NCBI GenBank assembly: GCA_035328465.1
Contig: DAOLIQ010000064.1
Span: 1-20,191, forward strand
Direction: 5' to 3'
DNA: 20,191 nucleotides
From: JADJEI01 sp035328465
GTDB lineage: Bacteria > Bacteroidota > Ignavibacteria > Ignavibacteriales > Ignavibacteriaceae
The notes under the pieces are model-generated. The model had not been told where the DNA came from, made no database searches, and was given only the letters and a program-made list of their open reading frames with translations. Numbering within the stretch: position 1 is the stretch's first letter; the number at the start of each line of letters is the position of its first letter. Below are positions 7,692 through 15,593 of this stretch, piece after piece. The position numbers were made by a program, and so were the translations under genes.

Positions 7692-9062
7692 ATGGAAAAA
7701 CTTTTTGGTCTTCCTCTTGCTTGTATCTTTATTATAATGTTGGGTACAGTTTATCCACAGAATGAAATAAGTAATTATTCTATTGACAAACAAATGCTTG
7801 CTGATTCAGTGCGCAATGAATTTCTTCATGCATGGAATTCATACAAACAATTTGCTATGGGTCATGATGAAGTTAAACCATTATCAAAAACATTTCGAGA
7901 TTGGCATTCAGTTCCTCTTTTGATGACACCTGTTGATGCACTTGATGTTATGTATTTAATGGGGCTGGATGAAGAAGCCGAATCAACAAAAAATTTTATT
8001 ATAGAAAATCTTTCTTTTGATGAAGATATTTTTGTTAAGAATTTTGAAATAACAATTCGATTGCTCGGCGGACTGCTAAGTAATTATCAGATTTCCGGTG
8101 ATAGTCGTTTGCTCGCTCTTGCTGAAGATCTTGGTAAGAGACTTTTGCCTGCTTTCAATTCTCCGACAGGAATGCCTTATATGTTTGTCAATCTTCAAAC
8201 AGGCGAAGTGAAAGGTGATGTAAGCAATCCCGCAGAAATAGGAACATTGCTAATAGAGTTTGGAACGCTTAGTAAGTTAACAGGCAATCCGATTTATTTT
8301 GAAAAAGCTAAACGGGCATTGGTAGAATTATACAATCACAGATCACCAATCGGACTCGTTGGTTCAAGCATTTCTGTCACTACTGGAATTTGGGTAGATG
8401 GAACAAGTCACATAAGCGGAGGGATTGATTCTTACTACGAATACTTATTAAAGTGCGCTATCCTTTTTAATGATAAAGATTGCTTAAAAATGTGGCAAAC
8501 CAGCATTGAAGCAATAAACAAATATCTTTCTCATGAAACACAAACCGGCTTGTGGTACGGGCAGGTTAATATGTTCAGAGGAGAAATTACTTCAACACGA
8601 TACGGTTCATTGGATGCTTTTTTCCCTGCTGTTCTTGCTTTAAGCGGAGATATTGAGAAAGCTGCCCGGCTTCAAAAATCATCAGATCTTATGTGGAGAA
8701 CTTTTGGAATTGAACCAGAAGAAATTGATTATTATCGAATGAAAATAACTTTTCCAACCTATCACCTTCGACCGGAGATAATCGAATCGGCTTATTATCT
8801 TTATCATTTCACAAATGATTCTCTATATTTAAATATGGGTAAGCATTATTTTGAAAATTTGGTTCAATACTGCCGTAATGAAAATGGTTATTCAGCATTA
8901 ATAAATGTTGTGACAAAGGAAAAGGCTGATGAGATGGAAAGTTTCTTTTTTGCAGAGACATTAAAATATCTTTACTTACTTTTTGCGGAACAGGATGTAA
9001 TTGATTTCTCAAAAGTAATATTTAATACCGAAGCTCATCCTATCTGGAAAACTTGGAAGTAA
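7692..9062 (+). CDS. secreted glycoside hydrolase family 47 alpha-mannosidase
   Basis: Class I (GH47) mannosidase, predicted to remove alpha-1,2-linked mannose by the inverting, Ca2+-dependent mechanism of the family. The (alpha/alpha)7 barrel landmarks are all visible: HAWNSYKQFAMGHDEVKPLS near residue 30, then DALDVMYLMGL, FEITIRLLGGLLS, GGIDSYYEYLLK, LRPEIIES and a final FNTEAHP. By family alignment from memory, the acid/base and base residues are E119, D246 and E362, and T446 of NTEAHP is the Ca2+ ligand. An N-terminal hydrophobic stretch (residues 4-21) looks like a signal peptide. The length of 456 residues is normal for a catalytic domain. Start choice is uncertain: ATG 7692 lacks a site close by, and a GTG at 7671 with GGAGGAG at 7653-7659 would add seven residues. 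A TTG at 7608 inside the upstream gene is less likely. The catalytic part is not in doubt. Confidence 0.9.
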   Translation: MEKLFGLPLACIFIIMLGTVYPQNEISNYSIDKQMLADSVRNEFLHAWNSYKQFAMGHDEVKPLSKTFRDWHSVPLLMTPVDALDVMYLMGLDEEAESTKNFIIENLSFDEDIFVKNFEITIRLLGGLLSNYQISGDSRLLALAEDLGKRLLPAFNSPTGMPYMFVNLQTGEVKGDVSNPAEIGTLLIEFGTLSKLTGNPIYFEKAKRALVELYNHRSPIGLVGSSISVTTGIWVDGTSHISGGIDSYYEYLLKCAILFNDKDCLKMWQTSIEAINKYLSHETQTGLWYGQVNMFRGEITSTRYGSLDAFFPAVLALSGDIEKAARLQKSSDLMWRTFGIEPEEIDYYRMKITFPTYHLRPEIIESAYYLYHFTNDSLYLNMGKHYFENLVQYCRNENGYSALINVVTKEKADEMESFFFAETLKYLYLLFAEQDVIDFSKVIFNTEAHPIWKTWK

Positions 9063-9084
9063 AATTTTTGAAGGTAATGACTGT

Positions 9085-9113
9085 AAAAAAAACGCGGGCT
9101 ATTAACCCGCGTT
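9085..9113 (-). terminator. strong Rho-independent terminator between convergent genes
   Basis: AACGCGGG at 9091-9098 pairs perfectly with CCCGCGTT at 9106-9113 around a 7-base loop. On the minus strand the stem is followed by eight T's (the A-run at 9085-9092), so it is a textbook terminator for the leftward gene whose stop is at 9141. On the plus strand no T-run follows, but the stem may still help stop GH47 transcription. Confidence 0.88.
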
Positions 9114-9140
9114 CACTCACTGAAAGGACGAAGAACAAAA

Positions 9141-10313
9141 TTATAAGGAGGTTCCAAGTTTAATTCTGAAGTTCACAAAAATTGAGGTGATGCCAAAACT
9201 TCCATCTTTTACTCGAGAGAGAATTACACCGGGACCAATCGCAACTGAACTGAAACTCCAATAATCAAAAATCTTTTGTACAAGAATGTCTGCCACGAAC
9301 TGATTTTGTCGAACCGGTGAATTGAACATTGCGTCAAATCTAAAATCAAAAGTGCTGCCTGCCAGCGATAGTTCACGACCTGTATATCCAATGTGCCATT
9401 CTTTAATGAATTGTCCGAAATAGACTTTACCTCTTGTTGAACCTAACACAGAAATAGGATACCTAAATTCCCAGTTGAAAAATTCACCATCAACAAGATA
9501 CGGTTGATATTTGATTGAGCTATCGGGATTCAATACGATTGCATCTTTATTTACGGAATCGTGAGTGTAATCAAGTATCTGGCTGAGGCTGAATTTTTTA
9601 GTTGTTTTGAGAAATCCAACTTCGAAAAAATTACCGATTGGTATAACATATCCAAAGTGGTAAGCTTCAGTCATAAATAAATTATTATGATTATTAACAT
9701 CTTTTTGCTGAGTCATTGCATCAACGCCGGTGATAAATCCGCCGTAAAAGCCGAGTATATGAAAATTAAATTCTGCAAAGTTGGTTTCGAGAACTCCTGA
9801 ATAAGGGGTTCCAAAGCCAAAAGATAGACCAACATCTTTCTTTAAAGAGAAACCAAATCGCTCACCGCCTTGAAACTGTACAAATGGATTAATATATCCA
9901 AGTGTGGGAGAAATCTGGAAAAGGGAAGGGGGGTCAAGAATTTTACTGACTCGTAATCTTTCCAGTACTCTTGTAAAAACAGAGCCGTAATGGATACTTT
10001 CTTCAAGATTAATTTTAAATGGATAAGTAATGATTCTTGCTCTAATTCCTGGAGATAATGCAAGGAATGGGTAAAGCGCACCTTTTATAGAAACAGTTTG
10101 ATTATTAGCATCTCGGAGATCGGCAATTATTTCTGCTTTTGGATCTGGAGGATCAATAAACAATTCCGTTTGAATTTGAATAAACAAACTATCATCCAAA
10201 GGTTCCATTTGGAAATAATTAATTATTTCTTCCTCATCCTGTGCATAAAGAGTCCCGGATTCAGGAAGAGTAAGTAATGTTATTAATGTAAACGTAATTA
10301 AGATATATCTCAT
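9141..10313 (-). CDS. outer-membrane-type beta-strand-rich protein, unknown function
   Basis: The 390-residue product has a signal peptide (residues 1-24, ending TLYAQ). After an acidic linker (DEEEIINYFQ) and a roughly 60-residue soluble part, the sequence is a succession of alternating hydrophobic/polar strands with short turns and many Gly, Phe and Tyr residues (for example FGFSLKKDVGLSFGFGTPYSG, GFYGGFITGVD, FGYVIPIGNFFEVGFL). It closes with FVNFRIKLGTSL. This pattern fits an outer-membrane beta-barrel, although the C-terminus is not the usual terminal Phe. I recognise no family. AGGA lies 6 bases before the ATG. It appears to be a single-gene unit, with a strong terminator 28 bp past its stop and 329 bp of non-coding DNA upstream. 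Transport or structural roles are both possible. Confidence 0.7.
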   Translation of the reverse strand: MRYILITFTLITLLTLPESGTLYAQDEEEIINYFQMEPLDDSLFIQIQTELFIDPPDPKAEIIADLRDANNQTVSIKGALYPFLALSPGIRARIITYPFKINLEESIHYGSVFTRVLERLRVSKILDPPSLFQISPTLGYINPFVQFQGGERFGFSLKKDVGLSFGFGTPYSGVLETNFAEFNFHILGFYGGFITGVDAMTQQKDVNNHNNLFMTEAYHFGYVIPIGNFFEVGFLKTTKKFSLSQILDYTHDSVNKDAIVLNPDSSIKYQPYLVDGEFFNWEFRYPISVLGSTRGKVYFGQFIKEWHIGYTGRELSLAGSTFDFRFDAMFNSPVRQNQFVADILVQKIFDYWSFSSVAIGPGVILSRVKDGSFGITSIFVNFRIKLGTSL

Positions 10314-10642
10314 TTTTAGTCCTACAATTATTTACAATCAATAGTAATTTTTACCCTAATTAGTCAATAATAAATTAATTAAGTGTAAATCTTACAAGTA
10401 TATTTTAACAAGAACTTAATATCATAAAAAAAACTTTATTTATTTACTCTTTTTTATGATTATCACATTCAAATATCGAAAATCATACCAAAGAATTTAG
10501 AAAAAAGGAGAACTCATGCTTTGAAGTCTGGACAATATCCAGATTGCGATTAATGGTATTAAAATGAATGAATTCTATGCGATCTCTCGGATAGTAGTTA
10601 TAGGTAAATAATTTCTAAATGAATATAACCGCAATTGACTTA
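10314..10642. other. 329-bp intergenic region with two hairpins
   Basis: No gene is seen. ATCATAAAAAA at 10421-10431 is the perfect reverse complement of TTTTTTATGAT at 10450-10460 (18-base loop); with only one G-C pair it is a weak candidate terminator for the wbp genes read leftward. TCTGGA-CAATA-TCCAGA at 10527-10543 is a second perfect short hairpin without a T-run. The promoter of the beta-barrel gene should lie in the left part, but I cannot pick boxes with confidence. Confidence 0.4.
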
Positions 10643-11227
10643 TTAAATTTCAACTACTCTAGAATTTTCCAATTGATATTTTTTATTCGACTTTTCGCAA
10701 AAAGCAAAACCGTTTTTATCAAATTGTAATCGCTTCCCGGCTTCACTAACCCATCCAATAATTTTAGCTGGATTGCCAACAACCAGAGCAAAATCCGGGA
10801 CATCTTTTGTTACAACAGAACCCGCTCCAATAAATGCAGATTTGCCAATCGTATTTCCGCAAACAATAGTAGCATTTGCTCCAATTGAAGCACCTTCTTT
10901 TACCAAAGTTTTTAGATAAAATTTAGCACCAACCTGCGGATATTTACATCTCGGATCAAGCACATTTGTAAACACCATTGAAGGTCCGCAAAAAACATAG
11001 TCTTCGAGCGTAACGCCTTCATAAACAGAAACGTTGTTTTGAATCTTGCAGTAATTTCCTATTTGAACATTGTTTCCGACATTCACATTCTGACCGATTA
11101 CACAGTGGCTGCCAATTTTTGCACCACTTTGAATATGACTGAAATGCCAAATTTTTGTTGCTTCACCAATAACAACATTGTCATCTACAACTGCATATTT
11201 ATTAATATAAAATTTTGATTCACTCAT
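10643..11227 (-). CDS. wbpD: WbpD-type hexapeptide N-acetyltransferase
   Basis: Left-handed beta-helix acyltransferase, 194 residues. Expected role: acetyl-CoA-dependent acetylation of the 3-amino group of UDP-2-acetamido-3-amino-2,3-dideoxy-glucuronate, giving the UDP-diacetamido sugar used in surface polysaccharide. Hexapeptide repeats run through residues 12-150 (VVIGEATKI, AKIGSHCVIGQNVNVGNNVQIGNYCKIQNNVSVYEGV, then ASIGANATIVCGNTIGKSAFIGAGSVVTKDV). The insertion loop around PSMVFTNVLDPRCKYP and the ending VVGNPAKIIGWVSEAGKRL are characteristic of WbpD/WlbB proteins. Length is normal. AGGA sits 7 bases before the ATG. It follows wbpB with a 22-bp gap and is the last gene of the set. Specificity is inferred from neighbours as well as sequence; related sugar acetyltransferases look similar. 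Confidence 0.88.
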   Translation of the reverse strand: MSESKFYINKYAVVDDNVVIGEATKIWHFSHIQSGAKIGSHCVIGQNVNVGNNVQIGNYCKIQNNVSVYEGVTLEDYVFCGPSMVFTNVLDPRCKYPQVGAKFYLKTLVKEGASIGANATIVCGNTIGKSAFIGAGSVVTKDVPDFALVVGNPAKIIGWVSEAGKRLQFDKNGFAFCEKSNKKYQLENSRVVEI

Positions 11228-11249
11228 TTTAGTTCCTATCCTAAATGGA

Positions 11250-12158
11250 TTAAAATTTATTTATGATCTCTCTGATATTGTAAACAGCTTCTATTGATGG
11301 TCGTGCATCATCAATTCCAAATCCATTTCCGGAGAGAATTGCCTGATAGACTTTAGTATGCAAATCAGTGAAGCCATCACTAAAATGAACTTCTTCGTTA
11401 TCCACTTTAATTGAGCGAAAAGTAGTTTTGCCAGAGCGCTTAATTTCTTCAGGAAGATCATTATAATTAATTGAAAGGTTCCACTTCACATCTGCGTTTT
11501 CCAATTCTAGATTTCCATTGATTTTTCGCAGTTCAGAATTTATTACTTCAATCTTTTTTACTTTCCCAAAAATCCAAATTAACATATCAAAAAAGTGAAT
11601 ACCAATATTTGTAACTACACCGCCGGATTTATTCGAGTCGCCTTTCCAGGAATAGTCGTACCAAGTTCCTCGCGAAGTAATGTAATTTAATTCTACGTTG
11701 AATCGCTTATTCTTTTGGCTAGAGATTTTTTCTTTTAGTTCAATGATTGAAGGATGGACTCTCAACTGAAGTATGTTATAAATTTTACGATCGTATTCCT
11801 TCTCCAATTCTTGCAATGCATCAAGATTCCATGGGTTTAGTACGAGCGGCTTTTCACAAATTGCATCTGCGTTAATTCTGAGAGCAAGCCGTATATGCGC
11901 ATCGTGTAAATGATTTGGAGAACAGACTGTCAAATAATTAATTTGTGATTCTTTCGGTCCACGCCGCAGCATTTCCAAGTAACGATCGAAGCGTTCAAAC
12001 TCGGTGAAGAAACCAGCATCTGGAAAATACTTATCCATAATTCCAACAGAATCATGCGGATCAACAGCAGCAATCAGAACATTACCAGTATCTTTTATTG
12101 CCTGAAGATGTCTTTGCGCAATATAGCCAGCTATACCGGTTAGAGCGAAGTTTTTCAT
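11250..12158 (-). CDS. wbpB: WbpB/WlbA-type UDP-GlcNAcA 3-dehydrogenase (Gfo/Idh/MocA family)
   Basis: NAD-dependent oxidoreductase of 302 residues. Family members oxidise C3 of UDP-N-acetyl-glucosaminuronate, the product of WbpA, to the 3-keto sugar. The N-terminal Rossmann motif is GIAGYIAQRH (residues 8-17), a form typical of WlbA-like enzymes. CEKPLVLN at 101-108 holds the family EKP lysine (K103), and NIGIHFFDMLIWIFG near residue 188 carries the catalytic-region histidine. Length is slightly shorter than the usual 310-320. The neighbours, WbpA-like upstream (95-bp gap) and WbpD-like downstream (22-bp gap), support the assignment. The ribosome site is weak (GGGG about 6 bases before ATG). 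In characterised WlbA enzymes the bound NADH is recycled with 2-oxoglutarate; whether this holds here cannot be read from the sequence. Confidence 0.87.
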   Translation of the reverse strand: MKNFALTGIAGYIAQRHLQAIKDTGNVLIAAVDPHDSVGIMDKYFPDAGFFTEFERFDRYLEMLRRGPKESQINYLTVCSPNHLHDAHIRLALRINADAICEKPLVLNPWNLDALQELEKEYDRKIYNILQLRVHPSIIELKEKISSQKNKRFNVELNYITSRGTWYDYSWKGDSNKSGGVVTNIGIHFFDMLIWIFGKVKKIEVINSELRKINGNLELENADVKWNLSINYNDLPEEIKRSGKTTFRSIKVDNEEVHFSDGFTDLHTKVYQAILSGNGFGIDDARPSIEAVYNIREIINKF

Positions 12159-12253
12159 AAATACCCCATCATAATTTTAGAATAAAAAGAATTTTGAAAA
12201 ATTAAGCATTGATTTTGAAATCTGAAGATCAAAATTATTACTAAAAAAGGAAA

Positions 12254-13591
12254 TCATGCTTTATAAATTTTATTTGATTTAACGCCGTGGTTTTCAAATG
12301 CATTTCTTGTATCAACAATTATTTTAGCATTCTGTTCAATAAATTTATAATCATAACCGCTGTGATCAGTACTTAAAAGTACAAAATCATAACCAGATAA
12401 ATTTTCTTTTGTTAGTTCTACCGAATTCATATCGTATTGATATTTTCGAGTACGAGGTAGTTTCGGTACGAACGGATCATTATATTCGACAATAGCACCG
12501 CGCTCGTGTAGAATTTCGATAAGTTTTAAGGTAGGGGACTCACGCATGTCATCAATATCCTTCTTATAAGCTGCCCCAAGTATTAAAACCTTTGAACCGT
12601 TTAATGCTTTTTTATGCTTGTTTAAAACTTCCATTGATCGCTCGATAACATAATAAGGTTGAAATGTATTAATCTCACCAGCAAGTTCGATGAACTTTGT
12701 ACTGATATCGTATTCGTGCGCTTTCCATGTTAAATAAAATGGATCAATAGGAATACAATGACCACCCAAACCCGGACCGGGATAGAACGCCTGGTATCCA
12801 AATGGTTTTGTACTTGCTGCTTTAATTACTTCCCACACATCCAAATCCATTCTGTCAAATACCATTTTGAGTTCATTAACTAATGCAATATTGACAGAAC
12901 GGTAAATATTTTCTAAAAGCTTTGTTGCTTCTGCTGCTCTTGTAGAGGATACTGGAACGGTGTTCACAATAACTTTATTATAAAGTGCCTGCGAAACAGT
13001 TAGACAGTGTGTTGTAACCCCGCCAATTACTTTGGGAATCGTAGCTGTTGAGTAATGGGGGTTGTTGGGATCTTCTCTTTCGGGAGAAAAAGCTAGATAA
13101 AAATCCTTCCCAACAACGAATTTTTTATCACCGGACTTTTGAGTCAATGGTGCTGATTCAAACATTGGGAGAAGAATTTCATCTGTTGTTCCCGGGTAGG
13201 TTGAGGATTCCAACACAACCAATTGTCCTGCACGAAGATATTTTGCTACTATCTTGCCGGAGTTTTCAATGAAGGAAAGATCAGGGTCCCGATGTTCATT
13301 TAATGGTGTGGGTACGCAAACAATGATTGCATCTGTTTCAGGCAATTTGGAAAAATCCGATGTTGCAGAAAACTTTCCTGAATCTACAGCCTTTTTAATC
13401 TTCTCAGTCTTTATGTGTTTTATATAACTGTTACCTGAATTCAGAATTGGGATTTTTCTTTCGTCAATATCAAAACCAATAACCTTATACCCTTTAGCAG
13501 CGAATTCCAATCCAAGCGGAAGTCCAACGTAGCCAAGTCCAATTATTCCAACAATCGCAGAGTTATCTTCAATTTTTTTTAAAAGTTCCAT
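12254..13591 (-). CDS. wbpA: WbpA-type UDP-N-acetylglucosamine 6-dehydrogenase
   Basis: Member of the UDP-glucose/GDP-mannose dehydrogenase family, 445 residues. Predicted to oxidise UDP-GlcNAc (or a close relative) at C6 to the uronic acid with two NAD+. The Rossmann motif GIIGLGYVGLPLG lies at residues 15-27 followed by GFDIDERKI. The central domain has EATKLLEN with K224, and the catalytic thiohemiacetal cysteine is C279 in GLGGHCIPIDPFYL. The C-terminal UDP-binding domain includes VLILGAAYKKDIDDMRESP. AAAGGAATTAC precedes the ATG. It is the first gene of the wbpA-wbpB-wbpD set. Substrate (UDP-GlcNAc rather than UDP-Glc or UDP-ManNAc) is inferred from its neighbours and from the GLGGHCIPIDP type of active site. 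Confidence 0.88.
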   Translation of the reverse strand: MELLKKIEDNSAIVGIIGLGYVGLPLGLEFAAKGYKVIGFDIDERKIPILNSGNSYIKHIKTEKIKKAVDSGKFSATSDFSKLPETDAIIVCVPTPLNEHRDPDLSFIENSGKIVAKYLRAGQLVVLESSTYPGTTDEILLPMFESAPLTQKSGDKKFVVGKDFYLAFSPEREDPNNPHYSTATIPKVIGGVTTHCLTVSQALYNKVIVNTVPVSSTRAAEATKLLENIYRSVNIALVNELKMVFDRMDLDVWEVIKAASTKPFGYQAFYPGPGLGGHCIPIDPFYLTWKAHEYDISTKFIELAGEINTFQPYYVIERSMEVLNKHKKALNGSKVLILGAAYKKDIDDMRESPTLKLIEILHERGAIVEYNDPFVPKLPRTRKYQYDMNSVELTKENLSGYDFVLLSTDHSGYDYKFIEQNAKIIVDTRNAFENHGVKSNKIYKA

Positions 13592-13971
13592 GTAATTCCT
13601 TTATTTTTTAGTTTAACTCGTTATGAGAGCAATTCATTAAACAAATAAAACTATTTATTCGTTAAGTCGAATTATATTAAAAAGCTAATTTAGTGCCAGA
13701 TAATATCCTTATGAATACTCGAAATTTCAATAATATTTTGAACAAAGAGAAGATTGCATGTAAATATTTCCCTCATACTTAATTGTCTTATTAAATTTGG
13801 TAATAATTTATTTTTAAAACGTGCTTAAAAAAAATACTTCTACTTCTAATAGATTAATAAAAGATATCTGAAGTGTTATTTTTTCAATGTTAAATATTTT
13901 TTTTCCCTGAGCAAAGATAAATGAAGTATATGACCTTATCAAATTTGATGTTGTATGGTTGTTAAGGTGAT
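13592..13971. other. 380-bp intergenic region between oadB and wbpA
   Basis: No gene is supported. The region is very AT-rich and must contain the wbpA promoter (right-to-left reading) and the end of the oadB transcript. GTTTAA at 13611-13616 and TTAAAC at 13637-13642 form a weak inverted repeat in the wbpA leader. I see no convincing terminator for the Na+ pump operon: ACCTTA at 13933-13938 and TAAGGT at 13964-13969 can pair, but no T-run follows. Confidence 0.4.
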
Positions 13972-15135
13972 TTATCCCATAAAGAAACTTAATAAAATAC
14001 CTGCAGCAACTGCACTGCCAATAACGCCAGAAACATTTGGAGCCATTGCATGCATTAGCAAGTGATTTGTTTTATCGTACTGCAATCCAATTATTTGAGA
14101 AACTCTTGCACTATCTGGTACAGCGGACACGCCAGCATTACCTATAAGAGGATTTATTTTATTTCCTTCTTTCAGAAATAAATTCATAAATTTGGTAAAT
14201 AATATTCCTCCTGCAGTTGCGATAACAAAAGATAAAGCGCCCAGTGCAAATATCCCTACAGAACGGGATGTTAGGAATGTGGTTGCCTGTGTTGATGCCC
14301 CCACCGTTAATCCAATCAGGATAGTCACTATATCTATCAAGGAACCTTTCGCAGTATCAGCTAATCTTTTGGTGACTCCACTTTCCTTTAGAATATTTCC
14401 AAAAAACAACATTCCAAGCAGAGACATTGCGCTTGGAACAATCAGTGTAGTTAATATTAATCCAACTATTGGGAAGAGTACCTTTTCAGTCTTTGAAACT
14501 GCGCGAGGAGGTTTCATTCTGATTAATCTTTCTTGATCAGTAGTCAGTAGTTTCATAATTGGTGGTTGAATTACAGGTACAAGGGCCATGTAAGAATATG
14601 CTGATATTGCAATTGCTCCAACAAGTTCGGGTGCTAGTTTAGATGACAGGAATATTGCAGTTGGTCCATCTGCTCCGCCAATTATACCAATTGCCGCTGC
14701 TTGGGCTGGAAGAAAATCTAAGAATAATGCAATCATATAAGCACCAAATATTCCAAGTTGTGCTGCCGCACCAAGTAACATCAACTTAGGATTGGAAAGT
14801 AGTGCAGAAAAATCAGTCATCGCACCAATGCCCAAAAATATTAGAGGTGGATAAATACCCTTTATTACACCAAAGTATAAATATCCCATTACGCTGCCTG
14901 GCTCGTAAATTCCGATCTGAAGATTAGCACCTTGAAGAAAAGGAATGTTGCCAATTAGAATTCCAAAACCGATAGGGACTAAAAGCAGCGGTTCATATTC
15001 TTTAGCAATCGCTAAATATATGAATACAAGCCCAACAGCTAACATTACAACGTGTCCAACAGTAAAATTTGGAAAAGCAGTATACCTGAAAAATTGATCG
15101 AAACCGTGAGCCATAAATTGAAAAAACTGATCCAT
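13972..15135 (-). CDS. oadB: Na+-translocating decarboxylase beta subunit (OadB/MmdB)
   Basis: Integral membrane subunit, 387 residues, about ten membrane segments. It takes carboxybiotin from the carrier protein, decarboxylates it and moves Na+ outward across the inner membrane. Diagnostic motifs are GIIGGADGPTAIFLSS, with D156 matching the essential Asp203 of the Klebsiella enzyme, and the NPLIGNAGVSAVPDSARV segment, where N328, G332 and S337 match the known N373-G377-S382 set in both identity and spacing. The remaining core is complete up to APNVSGVIGSAVAAG. Its ATG lies two bases after the stop of the biotin carrier gene, with GGAG inside that gene's last codons, so the two are tightly coupled. 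The subunit is shared by oxaloacetate, methylmalonyl-CoA and glutaconyl-CoA decarboxylases; the neighbours point to methylmalonyl-CoA. Confidence 0.95.
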   Translation of the reverse strand: MDQFFQFMAHGFDQFFRYTAFPNFTVGHVVMLAVGLVFIYLAIAKEYEPLLLVPIGFGILIGNIPFLQGANLQIGIYEPGSVMGYLYFGVIKGIYPPLIFLGIGAMTDFSALLSNPKLMLLGAAAQLGIFGAYMIALFLDFLPAQAAAIGIIGGADGPTAIFLSSKLAPELVGAIAISAYSYMALVPVIQPPIMKLLTTDQERLIRMKPPRAVSKTEKVLFPIVGLILTTLIVPSAMSLLGMLFFGNILKESGVTKRLADTAKGSLIDIVTILIGLTVGASTQATTFLTSRSVGIFALGALSFVIATAGGILFTKFMNLFLKEGNKINPLIGNAGVSAVPDSARVSQIIGLQYDKTNHLLMHAMAPNVSGVIGSAVAAGILLSFFMG

Positions 15136-15137
15136 AG

Positions 15138-15581
15138 CTATGCTCCAATTTCAATAAGAGTATCACCTTCAAGTACAGAATCGCCTGTCTTAATTTTGAT
15201 TGATTTTACTACACCATCCTTGTCAGCGTTTATATTATTTTCCATCTTCATAGCCTCAAGCATAAGTAATTTTGTTCCAATCTTAACAACATCCCCTTCT
15301 TTTACATACACGTCCAGAATCACACCCGGTAAAGGTGATTTAATAAATCCGGTTCCTTTTGGTGAAGAAGGTGCACTTGTTCTTTGTTCAGTTTTTCTGG
15401 ATTCAGTAGTTGGCACGGCAACAGATCTTACAAGTTTCGGTGTTTTACTTTGAGCAATAACCTTATCAACCTCTACCTGATATACTGCTCCGTTTACTTC
15501 TATTTCTGCGATATTATCTTCGACATTAACAATATTAACATCGTACTTGTTGCCGTGAATTGTAAATTTAAATTTTTTCAT
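15138..15581 (-). CDS. mmdC: biotin carboxyl carrier subunit of methylmalonyl-CoA decarboxylase
   Basis: A 147-residue biotin carrier. The N-terminal 45 residues (KFKFTIHGNKYDVNIV...) form a small beta domain common in such carriers. Residues 46-77 are a flexible linker rich in Ser, Thr, Lys and Pro. Residues 78-147 are the biotinyl domain with EAMKMEN at 109-115, biotin on K112, and PLPGV at 83-87 as the usual upstream turn. It should shuttle CO2 as carboxybiotin from the carboxyltransferase to the membrane subunit OadB. It begins 12 bp after the OadG-type gene and ends 2 bp before oadB. The ribosome site is weak (AAAGAGAA). It could also serve a biotin carboxylase encoded elsewhere; none is present here. 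Confidence 0.93.
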   Translation of the reverse strand: MKKFKFTIHGNKYDVNIVNVEDNIAEIEVNGAVYQVEVDKVIAQSKTPKLVRSVAVPTTESRKTEQRTSAPSSPKGTGFIKSPLPGVILDVYVKEGDVVKIGTKLLMLEAMKMENNINADKDGVVKSIKIKTGDSVLEGDTLIEIGA

Positions 15582-15593
15582 AATGATTCTCTT

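Noticed and set aside
10500..10543. AAAGGAG followed by ATG-CTT-TGA and the hairpin TCTGGA-CAATA-TCCAGA on the + strand
   Set aside because: A two-codon frame before a hairpin could hint at a leader, but no + strand gene follows; both flanking genes read leftward.
12212..12235. ATTTTGA/TCAAAAT inverted repeat in the wbpA-wbpB gap
   Set aside because: Seven AT-rich pairs are expected by chance in such DNA and no T-run follows.
13933..13969. ACCTTA/TAAGGT inverted repeat just past the oadB stop
   Set aside because: Only six pairs, a 25-base loop and no T-run on the minus strand, so not a convincing terminator.
14192..14536. + strand frame antisense to oadB
   Set aside because: It is the opposite-strand shadow of a highly conserved membrane protein gene, with no independent start signal.
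15052..15453. 133-codon + strand frame antisense to the biotin carrier gene and the oadB start
   Set aside because: Both genes on the minus strand are certain, with motifs intact; the antisense frame shows no recognisable protein features.
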